Source: Yponomeuta sedellus (taxonomy: Eukaryota; Arthropoda; Insecta; Lepidoptera; Yponomeutidae). Taken from it: a stretch of DNA of 64,000 bases. The first letter of the stretch is position 1. Every line of letters starts with the position of its first letter. Positions 13,265 to 25,200 of this stretch are shown piece after piece. The DNA is taken from positions 6,888,516 through 6,952,515 of the forward strand of contig OW203734.1 in assembly GCA_934045075.1 (NCBI GenBank), in the 5' to 3' direction. The position numbers and the translations under genes were made by a program. The notes under the pieces are model-generated. The model saw only the letters and a program-made list of their open reading frames with translations. It had not been told where the DNA came from and made no database searches.

Positions 13265-16200
13265 TGGAGGGAAGGCATATGCCATTGTGACGTATACGAG
13301 TATAAGCTTTATTATTAGGAGCTAAATATTTCGTAAGCACAGATGAGCAACCGACGCCGACGACGCGAGCTTTGTCCGTATCAGGGAGCCGATTCTCGCC
13401 CATGCGAATTTAAAGCGTAGACGCAAAATACTCGGAAGTTTAGATATTTGTCGCATAAAAATAAGATAAGACAACTCGACAGAGTCATTAGACATTAATT
13501 TTCTCATTCGAATTCAATCTAGCATGGCGTTCAGAATACAGATTTTGGCTGTCGCTCGACTTTTTACGTAGAATTCCAAGTGCCAAAGCCCTAGAGTCGT
13601 ATTCGACTTATTTGCTAACGATGTGAGAATTGGCTCCCAGAGCGAAACGTTTTCGGACACTTCTGACAAAAAGTCAAGTATAAATCAATACGGAATTCGT
13701 TTAATAATGCACTGTTATGTATTAATGCGTGCTACTACAGGGCACAGTCCTTCTCTCAGCGAGAGAGTATGAGCTTAGTCACCTCACAATCACATACCCT
13801 ACATGTGTATCGAATCGCCTCGAATTGTTCTTTTGAAACTCTGATTTGTAGTATTTCTTTATCTACTGAATCGTTATTATTGCGTGTTAGGATGTTTAAT
13901 ATAGGTACCCCCTCATGCTTGTTTATTCCACTATGAGGCTCGAATCTGTGAACCTTATCTGGTTGAAATTAAGGCTTAAAACAAACGCCGCCGTAAGGAA
14001 ATTCTACGTAATCTAGTGTTCATAATAAGATCTTGATGCGTTGTTGATTCGCAAAGGAAATGTTTCCTAACTATAATGACGGACGTTGCTTAGTTGTGTT
14101 GGTCGATGACAACACAGTGGAAAGGGTTATATTCTATTTTTTTTATTCAGTTTTTGACCACATAAACACCGTTGATAGTTTGTTGCTAAGATTTTGATAA
14201 AGGGAGTTGATGTTATAAATTACTAGCTGACCCAGCGAACTTCGTACCGCCTAACAGTCGATTCTTAATTATTATTTTTCGCTCCCTAAGAACCATCCTC
14301 GTACTTCAAGGAATATTCTAAAAAAAAAAGAATCGGCGAAATCAGTTCAGCTGCTCTCGAGATTTGCGCTTACCAACACTTTCTGCGATTCATTTTTATA
14401 TTATAGAAGAGTAGCTCACCCAGCGAACTTCTATCTTTAATTAATTATTCGATCTTTAATTATTTTTTTTTCTCTCCGTAAGAACCATCCTCGTACTTAA
14501 AGAAATATTCTGAAAAAACAATTAGCGAAATCGGTTCAGCTGCTCTGGAGATTTGCGCTTATCAACGCATTCAGCGATTCATTTTTATGTTATAAGATAG
14601 ATAAGTTAAAACACTCAAAGAAATAGAGTTTATCAAGATGTTTGATTGCTCTTTGGTTATTTATTCATCTCATTATATTCGTATAATATAATGCAGCATA
14701 TACGTCCCACTGTAGGGGACCCAAAGAGTCCCACAGGTCGTCTCTTGGAGAGAGCGTATGGGCTAAATCGCCTCCCGTGCCCACCACGCATTGGCAATTT
14801 CAAGGGCTGAGGTATGTGTACACATCAGACACTCAGGTTGCCTCGGGATGTTTTCGTTCACCGTTATTGTTACGGTAACTTGATACTATAACTTCACAAA
14901 TGTACGTAACTTAGAAAACAAAGTCAGCATACCGGGAATCGAACCCACGACCTCCTGAATGAAAAGCCGGCGTCCTCACCAATAAAATAAAATATCAACA
15001 TTCAGTACTTGGTTTCTGTGATATCAGGTAAAATAGAAAACTAAACGTTAGTATAATGTACCTAATAGACCCTCCAGAGTTTTCGCTGGCCTTTTTCCAG
15101 TATCATCATCCTCATCTTTGGTGATTTGATTAGTTACATTATTTCTACAAGCTTTCTATCAAATATTAAATAAGATTTCTTTCAAATACCATTTGGCCAT
15201 CAGTTGTCAAAAGACCAATACACACTAGTCTGAGTTACGCCCCGGCCTAAACCGGCGCGTCTGAAAAAGTGTCGTTCACGCAACGCGCGCCCCGCGACAC
15301 GGTGGTACCGTAGTAGGTCATAGGACTCGGATGGCAATGACTGAGCTAAGCCATGATATCTGGCTCAGTTACCCACTAATTGTCATACTACCTGAGGGTA
15401 TAAAAGGTTTCGCAATCTATTGTTCCCAACATTCCTTTTTCGGCATCCGAAGTGAACACAAGTAATTAGTCATCAACCTGTTATCACCAAGTGCTTTAAT
15501 TAGCCCAAGACGCGACGCGTGTGTTTAAGTTCCAACTTGTCTGTGACCTGCTATTTTACAATGGAATTTGAAGTCACAGGTATGTATTATTAATTTACTT
15601 TACTATTTTGCCTTTTCCTTCTACATTTTTTTTTTAAATAGAGTGCTACGCCAACGTGGCATTTTTTATGTATTTATGTCTGTATATTTTTTACGTTGAA
15701 GCTTTTACTTATGTTTGTACCTACTTGTACCATTCAATTTGGTATAGAAATATGGGTTACAATGTCTACTACTAGGCCTCTCCAAATTTAGCTGCGTCAT
15801 GCTGCGTCTGTAAGGTGCAGCCAGGTGCTACGCCGCGCGCCTGAACGCGTAGCAGGCGCGTAGCACTTGCTACGAAACATGTATCTATTTTGATCCGCTT
15901 TTAACGTATTTTTATTTTGTTTTAGGTACTATTATTAAGTGTTCTTTCAAAAGAATGCTTGTACTAGATACTTGGCTGTCTATTAAAGACAGCAAATCTG
16001 AACTGGAGCGTTGGCATCGAGTTTTTCGAGACCTAATACAATTGCTGCCTGATGTTGAGAATTACATTGCTGATGACTTGGAAAAAAGAGTTACTAAAGT
16101 TTGTACAAGATTGGTAGCAATTTGGAAGCAAGTCACGCGCAACCATTCTCGCATGGTCTCTAAGTACGGAGACTGGCTGAACGAAATTGAAGTTTGCGTT

Positions 16201-19200
16201 CTGCCAACTTGTGCAACAGTAGGGAGCCACAACACCCAACGGCCAGCAGCAGAAGCTTCGACAAGCACCCAACAGCACCAGCACAGGAAGGACTTTGAGG
16301 AATGTAGCAAGAGATCAAAACGCCGCAGGCTTGCAGAGTTAAGTAAAGTAGACAGTTCTGCGATAAATTCTTTGTTGGACGATTCTAGTCTATCTAACGC
16401 CGCTGCATCTTTAAATTTCAGCACTGACGAAGTCTTGTCTCTTATAAATGAGACAAAACTGACTAAACATCAGTATCTTTTGGTGAAAGACTTCGTTAAT
16501 GCAAAATCACCTAATGCATTACCATCTTATCAAAAAGTGTTAGAAGCTAAGAAGCGGTGCTATCCATCGCAAGAGTTTATCACGGAATCATCTGCTGAAG
16601 TAGAATTACAATCATTGTTAGATCATACTGCTTGCCGGATACTAGAATCCCAAAAACCCGTTTTGAATAATATTGACCCTAATAAAGAATTTGTTTTGAT
16701 TGGAAAATGGGGTTTCGATGGGAGTACGGGGCACAGCGAATATAAACAGATTTTTGGAGATTCTGGTATCGATGATGATGGCAGTATGTTTGTTACTTCA
16801 TATTGTCCTCTTCAATTGGTTTGTAAGTCCAATACCTCCGACCCAGATCAAATAGTTTGGAAAAATCCGCGCCCTTCTTCCACCAGGTATTGTAGGCCTA
16901 TTCGATTCCAATTTGCCAAAGAATCCAAAGACCTTTCTGTGCAAGAAGAAGCTTATTTCAAGACTAAAATTGATAGTTTACAACCGACTTCTTTCACTCA
17001 CGGTGAATATGAAATAAAAGTGCAGCATTCTTTACAATTAACCATGGTTGATGGTAAAGTGTGCAGTGCTCTGAGCGATACATCTTGTAGTAGATGTTAT
17101 ATTTGTGGTTCAACTCCAAAAGAGATGAATGACATTGATAAATCGCTGAGCAAAACTGCAGATAGTGGTACCTATCAATTTGGACTATCTCCTCTTCACT
17201 CGTATATCCGATTCTTCGAATATTTAATTCACGTTTCTTATAGATTAGACATAAAGAAATGGCAGGTACGTTCTTCAGACGAAAAAGCTCTTCTTGCACA
17301 AAAAAAACAACATGTGCAGCAACAGTTTAGGCAGAAACTTGGTCTAATAGTCGACAAACCGCGAAGTGGAGGAAGTGGCACATCTAACGACGGAAACACT
17401 GCCAGAAAGTTTTTTTCTAACTCAGCGGTTTCAGCGGAAATTACTGGATTAGATAAAATCCTTATTGACAGATGTCATAATCTGCTGCAGTGTCTTTCGT
17501 CGGGATACAAAATTAATAACGCCACTTTTAAAGAGTATTCTCTAGAAACAGCACGTAAACTTGTTGCTACCTATCCATGGTACAACTTGCCATCGTCTGT
17601 ACATAAGGTCCTCATTCATGGGTCGGAAGTAATTGAACACGCATTATTGTCAATAGGTGAGCTTTCGGAAGAGGCCGCCGAATCTTGCAATAAATTAATC
17701 AAACTCTTCAGGCGTGACAACACGAGGAAAATGTCTCGGGTTGTCACAAACACCGACTTGATACATAGACTTCTCCTTAATTCGGATCCTTATATTTCTA
17801 GTTTAAGAAGGTTACCACAGAAGAAGAAGTCTATTCTATCAAAAGAAGTATTAAATTTGTTGTCGGTTTAGGAAAAAATGTAAAAAATAAGATAGGTATT
17901 TATGTTATTTTTTACATAACTCCTATTATGTAAATATAATATTTTTTGTCCAATTGTGTGTTTGTACTTAGATGTTAGTTAAGTATTTACTTTATTTGTA
18001 ATATAAAATGTAAATAGTAAGGTTTAATAGTTATTAAGTTGCAAACCTTCTTTTAAGTGTAATAAAAATGCATAATTTTGTAAATAAAATAAGCTTTTTA
18101 AGATTATTTTGTTTTTTTTTTATTGTGTTATGGCTTAAAGTATTACAAAACACCATAATAATAATAATCAGCTATGACAACGACAGTCATTATTATCGCG
18201 AAACCCTATGACCGCTACTCTTAGGGCGTGGAACCAGTGTGCGCGAGTGAAATCGCGTCGCGTGCGCACTCTCCGTCTCGCACGCTTTTCGCCGTTTTTC
18301 ATGCGCAGGCGACGCGGAAAGCGCGCCCGCGACGGTACAGGCGCGCGGCTGGGGATGGGGCGGCGGTGGCCATTTTGGTTTTCGTTATTTTTCTTAGCCG
18401 TCAGCTCTGAATATTCGCTTGTCTTTTTACATGTTATTTCTTATGTAATGTCCTGTTAAATGTTTCGTGTGCAATTGACTATAATATTACTAGCTGATGC
18501 CCGCGACTTCGTCTGCGCAGGATTAGTATTCCGAGTAGCTTATATTAATGTGGCGTAGAAAAGGTTTTGGCAGCGCACGCCAGAATAGCTCGCAGATGGT
18601 ATATTTTTTCCTACTTACTTGACACTTATCGTCATAGTTTGGACAATTCACACAATATCATTATAAATTTTAGGCTATGTGTTATTCTATAGTATAAGCT
18701 ATATTATTGTAAAGTTTAAATAAAATCCATTCAGTGGTTTTACGTGAAAGATAACAAACATCCATCCATACTTACAAACTTTCGCGTTTATAATATTAGT
18801 AGGATAGGATTCCTCTCTTCTCTTTGCCAAGCCAAATAGATCTTTGACGCTGGCAACTCCAGTCCAGTCTCTGATTTTACGGAGCCATGATTTTCTTATT
18901 CTACCAGAGCGCCTCTTTTCTTTAATGCTGTCCGTCATTTTTTCTGAGTAACTTATAAGAATGTTTTTGTTTGTAACTTAAGAACTTGGCAACATAAAAC
19001 AGTGAGCTCGTCACGTTGATCATTCTACTTGTGTAGCGGAAACTCATTTGCCATCAATACTATAAAGTGCTACTTCAACCAGGGAGTCAGGTTGTCTATT
19101 CAGAAGGGGATAGTAGGTATCAGTATACGCCAGTATCATGGGAACTTTCCCTAGCGGAAACGTTCGAAACGTGTGCCCTAGATCTGGGGTTTCTTGAGTT

Positions 19201-22200
19201 GGTCATCATAAGACTTAAATTAAAACTTGAGTAAAAACGCCATATTTCTATCTAGAATAGAAGCCTAGAACTTCTCAAGAACGATCTTCGAAACAATGTC
19301 CACCACACACCAGAAAATGAGTTACTGAATGAAAATATTTGATGAACAAAGTGTTTGTAACATCAAAACTTATTTTTTGTTTGCCTTAAAATTTGAAGTT
19401 CTCAATTTCCATCTCTGAAAGTCTTCATCAGATCTTGACCAAATTGAAATGTGACCAATGGGACGCTTTATCTAGTATAATAAAAAAAATCGAAATCGGT
19501 TAAGACTCCACGACGATATGCGAAAACAGTAAAATAAATAATAAGTACGCGTCGAATTGATAACCTCCTCCTTTTTTGAAGTCGGTTAAAAATAAGATCG
19601 GCCTCAACTTTCAGCGCAGAACCAGTAGCTATCGGCCCAATGATTTAAAATCAACACAGCCACTATCTCAATTCAACAACTCACGTCACAAAATACACAT
19701 TTGACTGACACGCTGCTGCAGTCCATATTTTTGCAGACAACTTCACAAACACGGATAGGATATTTTCAATAATATACATTCCAAGATTATAATAAGTATT
19801 TATTTACAAACCACAATCACTTATGTACTTTTAAAACCCTTGTTAGCCATATTGTAAATTGGAATTTATTTTATGTTTTTGAGCGTGTGTATTAGGAGTT
19901 AAAACATGGAAAATAAAATACAAAAAAACACAACCACTTTGCCAGTCTCTTCAACGCAAAATCAAACAAATGTTTGCTGGAAAAAAATGCTTCTTGTATT
20001 AAGCACGCCCTTGTAAATTTACTCATGTAAATTACTACGCGATTAAGCTCCGAAAATATTCTAACTATGTTTACTCATCTAATTGTGCAATAAAGAATTA
20101 AAATAAATAAATAATAACCACCAGCGGAAACATGGCATCAAGGTGTAACCCGGCACTGCATATGACAATCGCAACTTTGGCGAAATGATATACCTACCTA
20201 GCTTACTGTACAAGTTAATAAACGACTGCCAGAGATTCAAATGTAATGCATACTGCGTGCGACACTCTCCGCCTGAATAGACAAGGAATGCGTGCTTTCC
20301 TTGAATGGAAATACTGTTATTTGCCGTGTTTCGCTAAATATACACGTCGCGGTGTGATTTAATTACTTGCCGGTGTTTTCCATTTATTTTCTTTCGCGGA
20401 TAGACAGTGGTTCGTTTAGTGAGCGGGGCTGTTAATTGTGAGTGTATCGCGAGAAAGAGAAGACGTCATTAGACCACTCGGAGACGCCAAGCCCACAATG
20501 AAGCCACTAGTATCGTGACAAATATGGATGTGAGCTTAAATTGTAGTCGGAAAATCGCCTACTATGAAAGACTGGGCGGTGCTCATACATAGTTAATTAA
20601 AGGGGCCTAATCGCGATTTTTATTAATTAAAGGGGCCTAATCAGTAGGTAAATTGGTTTTTGATGTAATCGCCAAAAAAAATATTAGCTTTGACAATATC
20701 CAAACAAATTTGTTAGAAACCTCTGCTGTCTTTGAATGGGAAAGAGCGGTTAGTTATCGTCACTATTTCATTAATTTAATAAATGTTTCTCTTTCTTTCT
20801 AAAGAAAATCCTAACATATCATTGTAGCCTAATAAAACTTGGGACTCTTTACAAGTTACACCTATTCTCTTAATAATAATCGACCTATTTCCTATGACAA
20901 CGCCCTCAATGGCGCGAGCACTCAATAACATAAAGCAAGAACACAAGTTACTGCATTACTCCATGAGCTACCGATGGTAATCTCCATGTGGGATGTTGCC
21001 GCAACCACGAAACATCATGTCAGGAGGTTAACTCAGTAATATTCATAGTGCCTTGTTGGTCTAGCCGTTAAAGCGCTCGGTGTCCAAGACAAAAGTCGTG
21101 GGTTCGATTCCCACTGGGTCCGGCGAATATTTGTACAAGTGCCCCCCGTCTGGGTGTATTTTCATGTTTGTGACGGCCTTGCCTGTTTACCAGGCATCAG
21201 GGTTTCCTAGTTTTGGGACCAGGTCAAGTGATTGTTGTGTATGAGTTATTATTATACAAATTAGGTAAGGATAAAACGTTTTCACAAAGGCAGCAGTAGC
21301 ACTCTATATCAGTGAAGCCAGGTTATTTGTGTCTTATGTGAAGAAATGATTTATCTATCAATCTGTTTCAGCACGTTTTCCTTTACGCTTTTTGTAAGGC
21401 ATTGTTAAATTTGTTTATACTTGAAACAAGGTCGATGGCTCTGATGTGACGGAGACAAACGTTTTGCAAAGCACACCAAAAGCATTAAAGGTCTAAGAAT
21501 AATTACTCTTTAGTTTTAGTAGCATACATGTTAGGAAAAATATTAGGAAATATGAATGTAATATTTTCGTCCATCAACATAATAAGTATTTGCGCGCGTT
21601 CACAACCTACACATTACATCCAGGGAGAGTGTATTTGTTGTGTCTCTATATTTTTTGTTACACTTTATTGTTGTTAGCTGTATGTACTGAAATTTCACTC
21701 TGATAAGACATATATCAGTACGAACTCTAGTTAGACAGACAACCTTCTGTAGTGAATCTCTTATGCTGCAACAATATTGTGGCTATTGCTTACCGTTATC
21801 TCTTCTCAGGATCGCCGACGTGCTATTATGCTCTATAATATAACGCGAAGCGCGTATGGATTGTTCAACTGTAATTTTACGCATTGTTCTGTTCTGAGCA
21901 CATTTACTATTAACATGTGTTAATTGGTTTGCAATTAGATGCATAAAATGGTGTAAAAATCAAGTTAGTGAATGTCTACGTAATGAGAATCTTTAGGATA
22001 CGATGTATTCTTATTGACAGCAAACAGTAGTTTGTTGGCAATGGCTTCCTATCTTAACAATGGTGTTTCACAAGTTGTGGCATCTGCTCTTGCGGTTGGT
22101 TAACCTTTGTAGCATAAATTTTTATTTGCGCAGGAATATCTATGTGGCAGTAGCTTTTTCATTTGGATCACTTAGGCCTCTCATCATCATCATCATCAAC

Positions 22201-25200
22201 CCATTATGTCCCCACCGAGAGGTACGGGTCCCTTCCCTGAGGAAGGTATAGGCCATGCTGCACCACGGGGGCCAAGTCCGGTTAGTGGAGGCTTGCATTC
22301 TTGCAAGCCTCTGGTGGCTGGTCTTACTGTCAGAAGTTTGTAAGCCGCCCTAAGGCCTCTGACTTGGCTTAGCGAATGCCATATATCGACTTAGGCCTTT
22401 GCATCTACGTAATGACATGAATTATATAGTATCCAGTGGTGACTTTACCCAAACTAGATGAGTGAAGGTACCACTCGGACGCTGCGGTGCCTGGGACATT
22501 GTTTTTAGATGGAGTAGGCTTGCCCAGCACCTATACCATCCTAACAGCTTAGTCGGCCTAGCACACAGGAAAGACAACCAATCAATCCACAGGTTTCCTC
22601 ACGATGTTTTCTTTCACAGTTAGCGTGTAGTATTGGTAGTGTGGGCCCCTTATTGTACTATTAATGAATTCAAAGTCAAATAGTTTTATTCAAAGTAGCA
22701 CAGAAACTGCCACTTAACAAATGTAATGCGTTAAACATGCTTCGCAAGGCACGCTAAGCCGTTGGTGCCGGCTGTCATATAATGCCAGTCGTTAAGCCAT
22801 GTCAGAGGCCTCGTGGGCGGCTTGATAACTTCTAACAGTAAGGCCCGCCACTGTCTTACAATCCTCCACCAACCCGGTCTTGGCCCCCGTGGTGGAGTAT
22901 GGCCTAACCTTCCTGCGATGCAGGAAGAGACCCGTGCCCCAGCAGTGGGGACATACAAGTGTTGATAACGAAACATACTAATATCAAACCTGAAAATCTT
23001 ACCCTTGAATCTTTTGGAGAAAAGAGTTAGATCGTTTTGGAGACAAAGGAGCCTCGCTTAACTCTTCTCAGCACGCGTATTTCACCAAATCTTTCCTCCC
23101 GCAGCGGAGCTCCCCGGCACTGAAGCGGCGCACCAACTTGTGGTGTGCGTCCGCAACAAATGCACTCCCGAGGAAGCGCTGAACGTGCTTCGCTCTCTGC
23201 CCAATCCGCTGCGTGAGGGTGAGGCGGCGCCCGCTCAGAGCGCGCCACATAACCCGCTGAAGATCGACGTGTTTGTGCAGACACTGCTCAATTTGGGAAG
23301 CAAGAGTATCTCGCACAGTTTTGCGGCTATTTCGAAGTTTCACTATGTTTTCAAGGTAAGTGATGCGGTCTTAAGTAAGCCTAATAGTGCCTAAAACTTT
23401 CCAACTAAGTACTCGCTAGAACTTTAGTATTCAGCAGAATTTAGATCGACGTCAAGAAGACTTGCGAATTCTAGCAGTGTTTAACAGTATTTAGCGGCGT
23501 ATTAGAGACATGTTAGTGTCCAGTGTAGTCAAGCAGAGACTATCGTGCTGTTTTCAGACGTTTAACGCGGAGGCGCAGCTGAATTTGGATTGCATGAGTA
23601 TCGCGCACTGTTTTGTGGGTAATTCGAAGTCCCAATATAATTTCAAATTAAGTTTCTGTGATGTTAGTTGATTACTGGTTCATTCAGGACCCTAAAAGTA
23701 CGCAGCAGAATCTAAAATAGTCCAATAGTATCTATCTAAAAGAGTCAAAATAGGATAGACATGGACTCATACCTGCAACTCCAACCAGTCTACTAAAGTA
23801 AATGTGCAGCTTTGTCCTACAAACACAATAAAAAAGTACCTCAAATATTTCAGCATAACCATCTTGTCTTCCAGATCCTCGCCGAATCCGAAGAGGCTCA
23901 AATCTGCATTCTGCGCAACGTATGGGAGCTCTGGCAACGGCACCCGCAAATGGTCTGCGTCCTTGTCGACAAGATGCTCAAGACACAGATTGTGGAGTGC
24001 AGTGCCGTCGCTACTTGGCTCTTCTCCAAAGAAATGTCGGGGCACTTCACGCATGCCTGTCTCTGGGAAGTGTTGCATCTCACCATTGACAAGATGAACA
24101 AACACGTCTCGAAGCTCAGTGAGTAGTTTGTTGTTGTGAAAGCATTATCAGCCTAATCGTCAAATTCTCCAATTTGAGGTTGCCTGGAAGAGATTGCTAT
24201 TAAGTGTGGCTACTTCTTGTTGTGACACGAGGGATTGGAGTTTTCTGCGCTGAAAGTTTTTAAATGGTCAACGTTCGGCGTGACTTAGATGATCAGGACA
24301 ACTCAGATGGTCGGCTAACTTTCAGATGTTCGACATAAGTAAGATAAATTTTGCTAATCAATTTTGATAGCAAGACATGGACATTCCGTGTTTGGGTACC
24401 ATATTATTATTATTATATATTTATTTCATATACATGGCATCTATATTGTGTTAGTATGTACGTACATTTTACAGTCGTCGTCGTCAGCCTACACTAGTCC
24501 ACTGCTGGACATAGCCCTCCCCTAAAGAGCGCCATGTTGTGCTATAATTTTATAGTAGTAAATTAATATTTTAGTGTTAATTAAGGTATAAATCGATCGA
24601 TATCAACCCTTTTATGTCCCCACTGCCGGGGTACGGGTCTCTTCCTGCATCGCAGGAAGGTTAGGCCGTACTCCACCACGGGGGCCATTTCCGGGTTGGT
24701 GGAGAATTGCAAGACATTGGCGGACGTTACTGTGTACAAATAAGAAGTAAATTACTTAAAATTCTTAATGCTATAGAAACATATTTACCTTGGTAAAACT
24801 GCTACTCTAGGTGGTGAGCTGCAAGAGGCAAGAGAAGCTCTCGCAAGGGCCGACTCCAGCAGTTCTGACTCGGAGGACGAAGGCGCCAGCAAGAAAAAGA
24901 AGGACCAGGACAAACCCACAGAAGAGGTAAATAAATTTCGCGTTTACAATACAGGATTATTTTGAAATCGTAAGCAATATTTTGAGGGGATGTTTCACTG
25001 TGAAAATTTAATTAATGCTTTATCAGTGGTTACGTTATTATAAGCGGTGGTAGCGGGGCGGTAGAAAACCGGCTTCTTAATTGGGAGGTCGTAGGTTCAA
25101 ATCCCTTTGACCTACGAGACTTTGTTTTCTGAGCTACTTAGGTACATTTTGTGAAGTTATAGTAGCAACGTTCCATTCGCTAACTGTGAAGGAAAACATC

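Larger units (their letters stand above)
15298..18241 (+). mobile_element. Complete Transib DNA transposon
   Basis: A 2944-bp element flanked by a perfect 5-bp duplication CGCGA (15293-15297 and 18242-18246), the length and GC-rich character typical of Transib. The left end reads CACGGTGGTACC and the right end, inverted, CACACTGGTTCC: 9 of 12 match, and both start with CAC as in RAG recombination signals. Deeper in, both ends share GGTCATAGG (15316-15324; 18205-18213 inverted) and AATGACTG (15336-15343; 18184-18191 inverted). Between the ends are a TATA box, a one-intron transposase gene and poly(A) signals. It lies in Cbp80 intron 1 in the sense orientation. The perfect duplication and open frame point to a recent insertion. 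Confidence 0.93.

Noticed and set aside
15298..18241. Host RAG1-like domesticated gene
   Set aside because: The gene sits inside clear transposon termini with a target duplication, so it is a mobile copy; nothing shows domestication.
21060..21125. tRNA gene-like sequence with good box A and box B (also at 8400, 10570, 11520, 25050, 36990, 44370, 47050, 53380, 54360 and 57310)
   Set aside because: Each is followed by a body shared among several loci, the acceptor stems pair poorly and no sensible anticodon loop is formed. They are heads of tRNA-derived SINEs, not tRNA genes.
23767..24105. 112-residue minus-strand frame
   Set aside because: Antisense shadow of a Cbp80 exon.
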